A stretch of DNA of 64,000 nt from Fen-1254 sp963769605 (GCA_963769605.1 CAVYML010000002.1:310001-374000), one strand, 5' to 3'; shown: positions 8,142 through 18,391, counted from the first letter of the stretch. Notes: generated by a model from the letters alone, not told the origin. Numbers and translations: made by a program.

Positions 8142-10191
8142 TTACCAAATGGTGATTCGTGATTCCGGCGCCCGCCACATAGGATCGCCGGGCTTGATGC
8201 CGAACGTGGAAAAGAATTCCGGCATATTGCTCAGAGGACCGAGGACACGGAATTTTGACGGAGAGTGTTCGTTGCTTCGCACTTGATTGGCTACCGCCTC
8301 CGGCCGTTCGTTTTCCATCCATGCCATGGCATATCCGAGGAAAAATCTTTGATCCGGATTTAATCCGCCGATCGTAATTTTATTCCGGGTACTGATCGGT
8401 TTTTTTAAATGCCTCATATCCCATCATAATGCCGCCGAGGTCGGCTATATTTTCACCTTGTGTGAGTTCTCCATTGATATGCAGACTGTCGACGGCAATA
8501 TACTCGTCGAACTGCTTGACGATTCTTTTTGTTTTACTTGTAAACTTGATGCTGTCTTCCGTCGTCCACCAGTTATCCAGATTTCCTTCCGCATTATATT
8601 TGCTTCCCTGATCGTCGAACCCGTGCGTCATTTCGTGCCCGAATGTTGACCCGCCGATGACCGAATAGAGCAATGCATCGTCTGCCATGACATGTTCATA
8701 TCCGGGAACCAGAATATTGCACCCCGGAACGACAATTTCATTATTGGATGGATTATAATACGCATTGTAAGTTTGCGGTTCCATGTCCCATTCCGTGCGA
8801 TCGACCGGTTTGCCGTATTTCGACATCATGTACTCGGAATACCATTTGTTGACCGCAAGAACATTCCGGACGTATGAAGTTCGGTCGATATTCAACGAAC
8901 TCATATCCTTCCATTTGTCCGGATACCCGACCTTCATAATAATCGCATCGAGTTTCTTTACGGCCTTCAGTTTCGTTCCTTCGCTCATCCAGTCTAACTT
9001 TTTCATACGTTCTGAGTAGACCGTTTTGATGGCATTGCCGATTTCGAGAAGTTTTTCTTTTGTTCCTTTTGGCAGGTATTCTTTAACGTACACCTGTCCG
9101 ATCAACTCCCCGAGTGAGCCGTCGGTTTGTTCCACTACACGCTTCCAGCGCGGCTTCGGCTGGGGTATGCCGCGTAAAGCAGTTCCGTAAAAGCTAAACA
9201 CTTCTAAATACATTTTATCATCGACATAGGAAGCGACTCCGCGTACGAAATGATAGGTGAGATATTTTTTCCATTCATCGAGAGAATATGTTTTCAGATA
9301 TCCGTTGAGTGCGGTGAAAAATTCCGGCTGGCCGACGATGACCGTATCGATGTTTTTTAAACCGACGCCGTTCATAAAAATATTCCAATCGATATCGGCG
9401 GTCGAGGCGATCAACTGCGGATACGCCAGCTTGTTGTAATTTTTCAACGGGTCGCGCGTTTCTTCGCGCTTGCGGCTGGTCTGGGCGATGGCTGTTTCTA
9501 ATCTTAGGACAGTACCGGCGGCTAAGCGGGCTTGTGTGGTATCATAACCAATAAGAGTAAACACGTGTGCGAGATGTGTTGAGAATTTACTGCGAATTTC
9601 AACTGCCCGCGCGTCGGTGTCGAAGTAATAATTGCGGTCGGGCAGGCTTAATCCTCCCTGCCAGAGAAAGACCGCGTTTTTACTGCTGATTTTATCGTCC
9701 TGTCCGACGCCGATGGAGAAGAGGGGAGAGCCAGCTGTTGTGTGCAGATAAGCCGAAACAGTTATGAGATCCGTTAAGCTGCGGATTGCTTCGATTTTTG
9801 CAACGTCCTGACGGATGCCGGAAATTCCCTCTTTGTTCAATGTTACGCTGTCCATGCCGGAAAAGAAAAAATCGCCGATTTTTTGCTTCTCGCTTCCCTT
9901 CGGATTCGAGGCTGAAGAAGCAGAAGATTCGCAGACCGTTCTGATCTGGGCATTGATAGTGTCCTGGATCAGTTGAAAAATTCCATAACTCTGCTGGTCG
10001 GCCGGGATGGGATGTTCTTTAAACCATGTACCGTTGGCGTACTGAAAAAAATCATCTCCCGGCCTAACGGAAGGATCGATATGGGAAACCAATGGATCGA
10101 CGAAAGAATCCTTTGATTGGCCGGGGAGTAAGAGAACAAGAAACGGAATTAAAAGCATTGTCCGTGTGAATCGCATTGTGCGTTTTTTCAT
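8142..10191 (-). pseudogene. M13 family zinc metallopeptidase, frameshifted near the C-terminus
   Basis: PepO/neprilysin-type exported endopeptidase. The start at 10191 follows GGAGGT and gives a signal peptide (MKKRTMRFTRTMLLIPFLV). NAYYNPSNNEIVVPG precedes the zinc site HEMTH (about residue 517), and the third ligand lies in ENIADLGG. The first frame ends at 8380, shortly after GGIMMGYEAFKK. The rest (ITIGGLNPDQRFFLGYAMAW to the final Trp) is in another frame ending at 8142. A run of seven A on the coding strand (T run 8400-8406 on +) lies exactly at the switch. With six A the product reads FKKPISTRNKITIGG and has the same spacing as the intact paralog downstream. All catalytic residues precede the shift, so it may be a sequencing error, a recent mutation or slippage. 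The paralog lies 363 nt upstream of it on the same strand. Confidence 0.85.
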
Positions 10192-10310
10192 TGCAGTACC
10201 TCCGCTAATATGTTTTAAATTATTGCCGTGATAACAGATTGAAAGATTGTGTCACTGCTCAATGTATTTTAAAACGATTGTTTTTTATTCAGTTGTCAAT
10301 CCCCCTTTAT

Positions 10311-10460
10311 GAAGCTGTTTAAAAAGTTTATTTGTTGGTAGGATAGGCATTCTTGCCTGTCTGCTGGCGTGGTCACGCAGGCAGGCCTGTCTGGTATTGA
10401 CGAAAAACAACAAACAGGAATGTTCGTCCTACTGTAATTTCTTCTTTTTGGAACTGACTC
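10311..10460. mobile_element. MITE-like dispersed repeat, copy 1
   Basis: This stretch between the two M13 genes aligns with the reverse complement of 25885-25993 over both ends. TAGGATAGGCATTCTTGCC is shared near 10339, and CAAACAGGAATGTTCGTCCT (10411-10430) differs from the other copy by one base. Outer flanks also match (TTTATTTGTTGG...; CTTCTTTTTGGAACTGACTC). The two inner arms are themselves imperfect inverted repeats of each other. This copy has extra central sequence that folds on itself (GCCTG...CAGGCAGGC). There is no coding capacity. It most resembles a MITE or REP-type element. Confidence 0.7.
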
Positions 10461-10469
10461 GTGAAACAT

Positions 10470-10488
10470 CCGCGACCACCGGTCGCGG
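10470..10488. other. Perfect GC-rich hairpin beside the MITE-like element
   Basis: CCGCGACC-ACC-GGTCGCGG forms an 8-bp stem with a 3-nt loop and no T-run. It may be a separate REP-like palindrome or the edge of the neighbouring element. Confidence 0.5.
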
Positions 10489-10502
10489 CTACAGGTCCTT
10501 TT

Positions 10503-10537
10503 AAAAAAGAAAGCCCAAAAATAATTTGGGCTTTCTT
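10503..10537 (-). terminator. Intrinsic terminator of the second M13 gene
   Basis: On the minus strand AAGAAAGCCCAAA and TTTGGGCTTTCTT form a 13-bp stem with a 5-nt loop, followed by TTTTTT. It lies 18 nt past the stop codon at 10555. Confidence 0.85.
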
Positions 10538-10554
10538 GAATCTACAGGGAATTG

Positions 10555-12603
10555 TTACGGTAAATTCCAGATCAATGCGCGTTTCGCCGGAGCAAGGTAC
10601 ATCGCGCTGGTAGAATCGCCTCCGAATGCATCAAAGAATGTCTGAAGATTCGGGAGCGAACCGTTCACGCGAAATTCTGCCGGCGAATGCACATCGGTTT
10701 TCAACTGCCGGCGGAGTTGTTCCGGACGGACATTCCTTCGCCATATCTGTGCATAAGAAATATAGAACCTCTGATTCGGCGTGAAACCATCGATTGATTC
10801 TATTTTTTTACCTTTCAGCGCATTTTGTAATGCGGTGTAAGCGATCGCCAGACCGCCGAGATCTCCGATGTTTTCGCCAAGTGTCGCTTTTCCGTTGATA
10901 TGGAGTGAATCGATCGGCACGAAGTTGTCGAATTGACCGGCCAGAGTGCCTGTCCGTTCTTCGAATTGTTTGCGTGTTTCCGGACTCCACCATTCTTTCA
11001 GATTTCCTTCCGCGTCGAATTTGCTCCCTTCGTCGTCGAAGCCGTGAGAAATTTCATGTCCGATCACAACACCGATGCCTCCGTAGTTTACAGCATCGTC
11101 TGCCGTGAAATCGAAGAACGGAGGCTGCAAAATGCCGGCAGGGAAGACGATTTCGTTCATCGACGGATTGTAATAGGCATTAACAGTCGGAGGCGTCATG
11201 CCCCATTCCGTTCTATCAACCGGTTTGCCGATTTTGTCGATTTCAAACTGATGCCAGAATTTTGATGCGCGTGCGATGTCTTCCGCGTATGATGTCCGGT
11301 CGATAGTCAGTGTGGAATAGTCCCGCCACTTATCCGGATACCCGATCTTAATTATAATTGCATCGAGTTTTTTTAAGGCGGCCTTTTTAGTCGCATCGTC
11401 CATCCATGTGATCGCGCTGATATGCTGGCCCAGCGCTGTCTTGATGTTTTTAATCATATCCAGGGCACGCGCTTTGGCTTCCGGAGGGAACGCTTTTGCC
11501 ACGTAAACCTGACCCAGAGCTTCACCCATAAGATAGTCGATGACACTGCGGATCCGTTTCCACCGCGGCTGCATCTCTTTTACGCCGCTCAGGATGGTGC
11601 TGTTGAAGTGAAAGCTTTCCGCAACGAAGGGAGAACTGAGTCTGTTAGCGGAAGCGCTGACGATCTTCCATCGGAGGTAATTTTTCCAATCTGTAACGGA
11701 TGTGCTGTCGAGCATGCTGCCGACTTCTTTAATAAATTCAGGCTGACCGACATCGACAGATCCCGGATTGTTCCATCCGATATCTACAAAAAAGCGTTTC
11801 CAATCCAGCGAAGGGGAGAGCGACGCAAGTTGTTCCTGAGTCATCTTATTATAGTTTTTTTCAGGGTCGCGAAGGTCGACGAGGGCACGGGAGGCTTTGG
11901 CCAATCGTGTTTCAAATGCAAAAACCGATTCTGCAGCTTTTGATGCAGCCGCTTCGTCCTGACCGATGAGTACGAACATTGCTGCAATGTGTTTGACATA
12001 CTCTTCGCGAATAGTTTTGGAGCGGGGATCTTCGGCAAAATAATAATTCCGTTCCGGTAATCCGAGTCCTCCCTGATGCAATTCGCCGATGACTTCAACG
12101 CTGTTTTTGGGATCCTGTTCCGAACCGAACCCGAACAGAATGGGATATGTCTCGGAATAGAGATATGATATCACTGCTTTGAGATCCGCTGCGTCTTTTA
12201 CGGCATCGACTCGATGCAGATCTTCCGAGATGGGCTTCCAGCCTAAAGCCTCAATTGCGGCGGAATCCATACCGCTCGCATAAAAATCGCCTATCTTGCG
12301 TTTGTTGCTTCCGGCAGGAGCGGCGGCATCGTTCTTTTCATCTTCAAGTATTGTGTGAAGAACTTCGCCGTTATTTTCCTGAAGGATATTGAAACTTCCC
12401 CATTGGTTATAAGCCGCAGGAATGGGATTCTTCTTCAGCCAATTGCCGTTTACATAGTGGAAAAAATCATCACACGGTTTGATGGTCGGGTCCATATTGG
12501 CCGGATCGATTGGCTTTGTTTGGGACTTCATATTCTGTCCAAAAGCAAGGAAGAGAGCGGCCGTTAAAATGACGGCTTTCAGAACCGCAGAAATAGATTT
12601 CAT
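10555..12603 (-). CDS. pepO: M13 family zinc metallopeptidase (PepO-like), intact
   Basis: 682 residues from the ATG at 12603. This start is chosen because AAGGAG lies 9 nt upstream and a signal peptide begins directly (MKSISAVLKAVILTAALFLA); the ATG at 12621 has no ribosome site. The family order is complete: DPTIKPCDDFFHYVNGNW at the start of the mature chain, NAYYNPSMNEIVFPAG, the zinc motif HEISH (about residue 515), ENIGDLGG with the third ligand, and the C-terminal FTPNQRFYISYAQIW plus HSPAEFRVNGSLPN. It is a periplasmic or envelope-bound zinc endopeptidase degrading peptides. It is a tandem paralog of the frameshifted gene at 8142-10191, separated by a MITE-like element and its own terminator, so the two are probably transcribed separately. 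Confidence 0.93.
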   Translation of the reverse strand: MKSISAVLKAVILTAALFLAFGQNMKSQTKPIDPANMDPTIKPCDDFFHYVNGNWLKKNPIPAAYNQWGSFNILQENNGEVLHTILEDEKNDAAAPAGSNKRKIGDFYASGMDSAAIEALGWKPISEDLHRVDAVKDAADLKAVISYLYSETYPILFGFGSEQDPKNSVEVIGELHQGGLGLPERNYYFAEDPRSKTIREEYVKHIAAMFVLIGQDEAAASKAAESVFAFETRLAKASRALVDLRDPEKNYNKMTQEQLASLSPSLDWKRFFVDIGWNNPGSVDVGQPEFIKEVGSMLDSTSVTDWKNYLRWKIVSASANRLSSPFVAESFHFNSTILSGVKEMQPRWKRIRSVIDYLMGEALGQVYVAKAFPPEAKARALDMIKNIKTALGQHISAITWMDDATKKAALKKLDAIIIKIGYPDKWRDYSTLTIDRTSYAEDIARASKFWHQFEIDKIGKPVDRTEWGMTPPTVNAYYNPSMNEIVFPAGILQPPFFDFTADDAVNYGGIGVVIGHEISHGFDDEGSKFDAEGNLKEWWSPETRKQFEERTGTLAGQFDNFVPIDSLHINGKATLGENIGDLGGLAIAYTALQNALKGKKIESIDGFTPNQRFYISYAQIWRRNVRPEQLRRQLKTDVHSPAEFRVNGSLPNLQTFFDAFGGDSTSAMYLAPAKRALIWNLP

Positions 12604-12761
12604 GGGAATCGACTCCTTCATAGGTGGGAAAATAAGGTGTAATTCTAATTTATTCGTTTAGTAATGCATCAATATAGACACAGGTACGCTGAATGTCAAT
12701 ATTGAACGGTTATACGTTTATGAGGAAAAAAGGTTGCAGGAAAACACAGAAATGCAGGTCT

Positions 12762-13838
12762 TTACTTAAAAAGCCACAACAAATATCCGTATCCTTCTTT
12801 CTCCATGTCCGATTTTGGAATGAATTTTAACGAGGCGGAATTGATACAATAGCGCAGATGCGTCGGTTCCGGGCCGTCGCTGAAAACATGACCGAGATGC
12901 GAATCGCCCGTTTTGCTGCGGACTTCGATCCGTTCCATAGACAGCGAAGAGTCTTTTTCTTTAACAATATGGCGTGCATCGATTGGTTTGGTAAAGCTGG
13001 GCCAGCCGGAACCGGATTCGAATTTGTCCGTCGAACTAAAAAGAGGCTCGCCTGACGCAATATCCACATAGATGCCTTCCCGGTGGTTATTCCAGTATGC
13101 GTTGTTGAACGGAGGTTCCGTGCCGCATTGGGCTGCCACTGCATACTGCGTACCGGTCAATGTTTTTTTAAGCTGTTCTTGGGACGGTTTTTTATATTTT
13201 CCTAAACCGACATCTCCCCAGACAGACTGCACGAAAGCATCACGTCCCGATGCGCTCCGGTAGCTGTAATACCGGACGGGGCTTTTCTTGCAGAATTGTT
13301 GGTGATACTCTTCTGCCGCATAAAATTTTTCAAACGGACGTATGCTCGTAACGACCGGCCGATCGAATATTTTTAATGCATCGATATGATTTTTGGAATT
13401 TTCAGCCGCTTTGCGCTGCGATTCATTATGATAAAAAATTGCGGAGCGGTATTGAGAGCCGCGATCGTGGAACGAACCTCCCGGATCCGTAGGATCGATC
13501 TGGCGCCAGAAAATATCCAGCAATTCTGCATAACTTATAATTTCCGGATCATACGTAATTTGTATGGATTCCAGATGTCCTGTTTCACCGGAACAGACTT
13601 GCTCATAAGTCGGATTCGGGACGGTTCCGCCGGAATATCCGGAAATCACTTTTTGAACTCCAGCCAGCTCTTCAAAAGCTTCTTCCATGCACCAAAAACA
13701 TCCGCCGGCGAAGGTAGCCGTATCGAGCGCGGCATTATTTTGTGTAATTAAAGGCATATTCTTATTCATCGAATCCGTATTATTACATTGAAAGAAAAAA
13801 AAAGAACTGATAAGGATGCAAAAAAATATTTTTCTCAT
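12762..13838 (-). CDS. msrAB: MsrA-MsrB methionine sulfoxide reductase fusion, lipoprotein
   Basis: 358 residues. The N-terminus is a lipoprotein signal with a Cys after a hydrophobic stretch (ISSFFFFQC), so the enzyme should be envelope-anchored. The MsrA domain (about 38-195) has the catalytic GGCFWCMEEAF and GHLESIQITYDP. The MsrB domain (about 220-350) has GTEPPFNNAYWNNH, SGSGWPSFTKP, GDSHLGHVF and the catalytic Cys in LRYCINSASLKF. It repairs both S- and R-sulfoxides of methionine in envelope proteins. The paired CxxC zinc sites found in many MsrB domains are not visible. It diverges from the MFS gene with about 90 nt between them, an A+T-rich shared promoter region. Confidence 0.93.
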   Translation of the reverse strand: MRKIFFCILISSFFFFQCNNTDSMNKNMPLITQNNAALDTATFAGGCFWCMEEAFEELAGVQKVISGYSGGTVPNPTYEQVCSGETGHLESIQITYDPEIISYAELLDIFWRQIDPTDPGGSFHDRGSQYRSAIFYHNESQRKAAENSKNHIDALKIFDRPVVTSIRPFEKFYAAEEYHQQFCKKSPVRYYSYRSASGRDAFVQSVWGDVGLGKYKKPSQEQLKKTLTGTQYAVAAQCGTEPPFNNAYWNNHREGIYVDIASGEPLFSSTDKFESGSGWPSFTKPIDARHIVKEKDSSLSMERIEVRSKTGDSHLGHVFSDGPEPTHLRYCINSASLKFIPKSDMEKEGYGYLLWLFK

Positions 13839-13929
13839 ACTCTGTCCGATCCTTGCTTATTCATATATTAAAGAACATTTTGAATTATTTTTTAGTTTCA
13901 TTATATAGTATAAATCCGAGGAGCATGAA

Positions 13930-15087
13930 ATGAAATTTTTAACACGGACAATCTGGATTCTTTCCTTCATCAGCCTTTTTACAGATGTAGCCAGTGAGAT
14001 GCTCTATCCGGTTATGCCGATGTATCTTACAAGTATCGGCTTTTCTGTTGCACTTATAGGAATGCTGGAAGGGATAGCCGAAGCAACTGCCGGTCTCAGT
14101 AAGGGATATTACGGAAAGCTCTCGGATCAGATCGGCAAAAGGAAGCGATTCGTTCAGATAGGATATTCTCTCAGCGCCGCGGCCAAGCCGCTTATAATTT
14201 TAAGCACGTCGTCTCTCTGGGTCTTTTGCATGAGAACATGCGACAGGATGGGAAAGGGAATACGGACCGGTGCTCGTGATGCAATGCTTTCCGCCGAAAC
14301 AACACCGGAATATAAAGGGCGTGTGTTCGGGTTTCATCGCGCTTTCGATACGCTCGGAGCAGCTCTGGGTCCGATGATAGCGCTTCTCTTTTTGTCGTTT
14401 TCTCCGGGTAAATATCAAATCCTTTTTTTGATTGCAATTGTTCCGGGACTCGCAGCAATCGGCCTGACCTTTTTTATCAAAGATAATATGCATCTTCCTT
14501 CCGGGAATGAGAGCGGGAAGCGATTCTTTTCCTTTCTCCGGTATTGGAAGACCGCTCCGCATAGATATCGGAACGTTGTTGCCGGCCTGCTCATCTTTGC
14601 ATTATTCAACAGCTCGGATATGTTTCTTCTTCTGATGGTTCGAACGCACGGAATGTCCGATCAAGCGGTGATAGCTATGTATATATTTTATAATATCATC
14701 TTTGTTCTTGCTTCGTATCCATTCGGTATGGCGGGTGATCGCTTTGGATTGAAATCAATGTATATCTTTGGGTTGTTGATTTTTGCAGTCGTCTATGCCG
14801 GGATCGGCTTTGTGCACACAATCGTTACAATGTTTTTTTTATTTTTTCTTTATGGATTGTACGCTGCTGCGACAGAAGGAATTTCCAAGGCATGGATTTC
14901 CAATCTCGTTGCAAAAAACGAATTATCGACGGCGATAGGATTTTATTCCGGGTTACAAAGTTTAAGCACGATGCTTGCAAGCTCTGTGACCGGATGGATA
15001 TGGTTTATATTCGGGCCGGCTGCTGCTTTCGAGGTTTCCGCGGGAGGGACTTTGCTCGCAGCTTTCTACCTGTTTCTTTTTGCATAG
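13930..15087 (+). CDS. Major facilitator superfamily transporter
   Basis: 385 residues with about 10-12 membrane segments. The loop between TM2 and TM3 has KLSDQIGKRKRF, the MFS motif A (GxLaDrxGrrk type), repeated in weaker form in the second half (GMAGDRFGLKSM). FTDVASEMLYPVMPMYLTSIG at the N-terminus is typical of a subgroup often annotated only as MFS transporter. Substrate is unknown. A GAGGAG ribosome site precedes the start at 13930. The next gene is an acyl-adenylate ligase 187 nt downstream; MFS and adenylate-ligase modules are fused in some Aas-like proteins, but no acyltransferase domain is present here. Confidence 0.85.
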   Translation: MKFLTRTIWILSFISLFTDVASEMLYPVMPMYLTSIGFSVALIGMLEGIAEATAGLSKGYYGKLSDQIGKRKRFVQIGYSLSAAAKPLIILSTSSLWVFCMRTCDRMGKGIRTGARDAMLSAETTPEYKGRVFGFHRAFDTLGAALGPMIALLFLSFSPGKYQILFLIAIVPGLAAIGLTFFIKDNMHLPSGNESGKRFFSFLRYWKTAPHRYRNVVAGLLIFALFNSSDMFLLLMVRTHGMSDQAVIAMYIFYNIIFVLASYPFGMAGDRFGLKSMYIFGLLIFAVVYAGIGFVHTIVTMFFLFFLYGLYAAATEGISKAWISNLVAKNELSTAIGFYSGLQSLSTMLASSVTGWIWFIFGPAAAFEVSAGGTLLAAFYLFLFA

Positions 15088-15274
15088 ATCCATATGAATC
15101 GCCGTTCACGAAATCACGGATATTTGGCATTTAATTTTTCTTGCCGTTCTCACGAAACTCATCTATCTTGAATTATAGAAAGAGATAATTCACTTTACAT
15201 GTGCAGACGTCTGTTCCTGCGCGCAGACGGTAGCGAGTCATTGTGAAAAAGATTTTATACTCAAAGGAATAGTT

Positions 15275-16804
15275 ATGCTTCTTCATCATATGTTTGTCCA
15301 AATAGCAAAGAAGTACGAAAGCAAGCTCGCTTTTGTTGATAAAACAACCGGAGGGAGCATGACATATGGCAAGGCCCTGATTGCCACGCTCATTTTATCG
15401 GAAAAAATGAAAAAATATGAAGAAGGTCTGCTGGGTATTATGGTTCCGACATCTATCGGATGTTCTCTTGCTATTTTGGGATCGTTAATGAGCGGACGGG
15501 TTCCCGTCATGCTTAATTACTCGACCGGGGCAGCGCAAAACGCCGAGTACGCTCAAAAGAAGTGCGGTTTTAAAACAATCGTTACTTCAAAAGCGCTCCT
15601 GGAAAAAATCAATTGCCCCAGAGTTCCGGGTATGGTTTTTCTCGAAGATATTTTGGAAAGTGTCGGCTTCTTCGATAAAATCAAAGCGGCAATCTGGTCA
15701 AAACTTCCTATGGAACGGTTGATGAAAAGAATTCCCAATGGGCAGGAGGATGATAATATCGTCATTCTATTTACGAGCGGAAGCGAAAAAGATCCTAAAG
15801 CTGTTCAATTGACACATCGCAATATATCTGCAAATCTCGAAGGAATTTCCAAAGCATTCGATCTTTCGTCTGAAGATATTTTTCTTGCCAATCTTCCGCT
15901 TTTCCATGTATTCGGGCTGACAGCAAATTTTTGGCTCCCGCTGTCGTACGGCATGAAGATCGTCACGTATGCCAATCCGCTGGATTTTAAAACAATATGC
16001 GAAATCATTCGGGAGGAAAAAATTACGTTTGTTGTCGGAACTCCTTCGTTTATGTCCGGCTATTTAAGAAAGTCTGAACCGGGTGATTTTTCAACCTGCC
16101 GCATTATGCTGACTGGTGCCGATAAAACTCCGGATTCACTGCGTGAAGCGTTTATGCAGAAGCATAACATTGTTCTCCTGGAAGGATACGGTTGCACCGA
16201 GACAGGTCCGGTTATCAGCATCAATTCACCCGGATCCAACCAGCCCGGAAGCGTAGGGCGGCCTGTGTTCAATATTCGTGTTCGGATTGAAAACTACGAA
16301 ACCGGTGAGGAAAGCGCCACGGGTGAAGTCGGGAGAATTCTGGTTCAGGGGGACAATGTCATGAAGGGATACTTCGATGACTTTGAATCGACATCATTAA
16401 GCCTCCGTCACGGCTGGTACGATACCGGCGATATGGGATACATGGACTCGGAGGGATTTCTCTGGCATGTAGGGAGACTTAAGCGTTTTGTGAAGATTGG
16501 CGGAGAAATGGTCTCTTTGACGCGGATCGAGAATGTACTCGAACGGCTTCTGCCGAAAGATGCTTCGTGCTGTGTCGTAGAGGTTCCGGATCCCGTCAAG
16601 GGAGCTAAGATCATTGCCGTCGTAACGCAGAAGATTGACGAAAAGAATATTTTGAAGACGATGGGAGAAGAATTGCCGTCGATTTCCATGCCGAAACAAT
16701 TTATGGTGATGCAAGAATTACCTAAAATGGGAAGCGGTAAGATAGACTTCCGCCGTCTGACCGACATCGTACGGGATATGGTACAGCAAGGACGAAGGGT
16801 TTAA
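15275..16804 (+). CDS. AMP-dependent acyl-CoA/acyl-ACP synthetase
   Basis: 509 residues of the ANL adenylating superfamily. The phosphate-binding loop is FTSGSEKDPKAVQLTHRN (about residue 166), followed by NLPLFHVFGLTANFW. The adenine motif is EGYGCTETGPVI (about 305), and HGWYDTGDMGY and GRLKRFVKIGGEMVSL lead to the C-terminal lid with the catalytic Lys region GSGKIDFRRL. The closest functional guess is the ligase half of 2-acylglycerophosphoethanolamine acyltransferase/acyl-ACP synthetase (Aas) or a long-chain fatty acyl ligase. It would activate fatty acids at the cytoplasmic membrane. The ribosome site AAGGAA precedes 15275. Substrate chain length cannot be judged. Confidence 0.85.
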   Translation: MLLHHMFVQIAKKYESKLAFVDKTTGGSMTYGKALIATLILSEKMKKYEEGLLGIMVPTSIGCSLAILGSLMSGRVPVMLNYSTGAAQNAEYAQKKCGFKTIVTSKALLEKINCPRVPGMVFLEDILESVGFFDKIKAAIWSKLPMERLMKRIPNGQEDDNIVILFTSGSEKDPKAVQLTHRNISANLEGISKAFDLSSEDIFLANLPLFHVFGLTANFWLPLSYGMKIVTYANPLDFKTICEIIREEKITFVVGTPSFMSGYLRKSEPGDFSTCRIMLTGADKTPDSLREAFMQKHNIVLLEGYGCTETGPVISINSPGSNQPGSVGRPVFNIRVRIENYETGEESATGEVGRILVQGDNVMKGYFDDFESTSLSLRHGWYDTGDMGYMDSEGFLWHVGRLKRFVKIGGEMVSLTRIENVLERLLPKDASCCVVEVPDPVKGAKIIAVVTQKIDEKNILKTMGEELPSISMPKQFMVMQELPKMGSGKIDFRRLTDIVRDMVQQGRRV

Positions 16805-17179
16805 AGACAGGTAGTCGTTTATAGTGCTGTTATTCGGTTATTCGGTTATTTAGTTTTTTAGTTATTCTGTTCACAGTTTACAGTTTACGGTTTACAGTTC
16901 ACAGTTTACAGTTTGCAGTTCACACTTTACCGCTCGCATTTTTTTTATCAATGCTTGCGTCCTCAATAGATGCGTATATACTCAATTTCCTAAGTGTTTT
17001 CCTCTATGAATTTACGGATGCAATCTAAAATATCAATCCATATTCTTGCATTTTATTAAAGCTTAAAATACATTGTATATAGTATAACTGGGAAAATGTT
17101 ATACTGCATATAATCCAACTGGTACTGTGCACAGGCAACCTGCAAGGGAAAGAGCAAGGAATCAGAAGGGGAAGCTGAA
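16805..17179. other. 375-nt gap: composite period-8/period-7 repeat, then A+T-rich leader
   Basis: No gene is seen. The first 130 nt carry the composite repeat described separately. After it comes ordinary A+T-rich sequence with TATAGTATAAC near 17079, a plausible -10 region for the signalling module. A short open frame from 17114 runs into the next gene but has no standard start before TTG 17180. Confidence 0.6.
16829..16932 (+). repeat. Composite tandem repeat, copy 1 (period 8 then period 7)
   Basis: TTATTCGG-TTATTCGG-TTATTTAG is followed by a heptad array: ACAGTTT, ACAGTTT, ACGGTTT, ACAGTTC, ACAGTTT, ACAGTTT, GCAGTTC and decaying units. The same two-part order recurs at 20035-20120 in the same orientation, about 3.2 kb away. 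Confidence 0.85.
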
Positions 17180-18334
17180 TTGACAGAAGCGGAAAGAAAG
17201 AAGATGCTCGCAAAAGAACATCTTCTTGCATCTGATAAATATCTTAAGAAAAGCCTCTTTGACGATGCCCGTCAGGAAATCAAAGAAGCAAAAAAGATTG
17301 ATCCTTCCAATCCGTATATTCCAGCTTGTGAGGAGCGGTTAAGGTTTTTTGAAGAAGCCTCAATAAAACAAAATCCGAATACGAACGCATCAAGCATCTC
17401 GCGACTTCAGAATGTAAAAGATGCGGCGGCTGCGGCACGGCCGGATTCCGGATCGGTGACGAAGCCGATTGCAGATTCTGAAACGGAATCTGCTCAATCT
17501 TCTGCAAAGGTCGAGCTCCTTACATCAACGATCAATGAAATGCGCCGGCAGATTGATGAGCTCAACCGTGCGCTTGAGCTTGAACGCAAGGCTCGCCGAG
17601 AAATGGAGGGTCAGCAGATTGAAGCATCCGTACGCCAATTACGCGCCATGCTCGAGAAGGCATGGCAATTCGGTGTACCTAAAAGCGATGAGGCAGAAGA
17701 GATTCAGAAATTAGTGCGAACGCGTAATATTCCACCCGAAGTTGAAACATCAATTACGCGTGAAGTCAAGCTGATGATGTACAGCAAAGCAGTGAAAGAA
17801 GTAATTGCCAAACAAAAATTGTTGCGAAGTTCATCCTCTACACTTGAATGGCTCCGAAAAATTTACCAGATATCTATTAATGAATACTTAGAATATGAAT
17901 CCCACTTTTTAATGGAATTGGTAAAGGGACAATTTCGAGGCACCATGCTCTTTGTGTCGCTGGATGATAAACTGCGGGGAAAATTCGTTCCACGATTTAA
18001 GGAAGTCGGATTTGCGGTCGCCTCAGCCTCGAGTATCGAAGAAGCACTCAACAAAGTCGAAAAACTTAACCCGTCGATTGTCCTCTGCGATACAATGTCT
18101 GATATGGGTGTTCTCAGCGGTTTCAAATTCCTGCATTTTTGGCGCACTCGTCCAAAATTTGAAACTGTACCTTTCATTTTGTTATGCGAACCATCTGAGG
18201 AAAGTCAAATACGGGCATCCGAATTGAAAGATACAGAGGGTTTTATTTCTAAAACTTGTGAATTTGATGAGATCAATAATTTAGTCAATGAAAAGTTACT
18301 CTTCATTCGTGAATATATAGGATCTCTCAAGTGA
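17180..18334 (+). CDS. Helical/coiled-coil protein with degenerate C-terminal receiver domain
   Basis: 384 residues. The TTG at 17180 follows AAGGGG; an ATG at 17204 is possible. The first ~60 residues look like a TPR-type helical pair (LLASDKYLKKSLFDDARQEI, then KKIDPSNPYI). A low-complexity linker and a coiled coil (about 110-155) follow, then a receiver-like domain from about residue 255. In it the phosphate-accepting Asp is kept (IVLCDTMSD), the acidic pair is displaced, the usual Thr of strand 4 is Cys (FILLCEP), and the Lys of the K-P switch is kept but the Pro is lost (ISKTC). It heads a tight module with a CheY-like protein and a receiver-pseudokinase. It is probably a scaffold or output component of that relay. 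Confidence 0.65.
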   Translation: MTEAERKKMLAKEHLLASDKYLKKSLFDDARQEIKEAKKIDPSNPYIPACEERLRFFEEASIKQNPNTNASSISRLQNVKDAAAAARPDSGSVTKPIADSETESAQSSAKVELLTSTINEMRRQIDELNRALELERKARREMEGQQIEASVRQLRAMLEKAWQFGVPKSDEAEEIQKLVRTRNIPPEVETSITREVKLMMYSKAVKEVIAKQKLLRSSSSTLEWLRKIYQISINEYLEYESHFLMELVKGQFRGTMLFVSLDDKLRGKFVPRFKEVGFAVASASSIEEALNKVEKLNPSIVLCDTMSDMGVLSGFKFLHFWRTRPKFETVPFILLCEPSEESQIRASELKDTEGFISKTCEFDEINNLVNEKLLFIREYIGSLK

Positions 18335-18391
18335 TCTATTTAAAAAGATATATTTCTATTATCACTCAATGCCTATATGGAGGTTTATGGA

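Noticed and set aside
16829..16932. CRISPR-like array
   Set aside because: Units are 7-8 bp with no spacers; this is a short tandem repeat and no cas genes are present.
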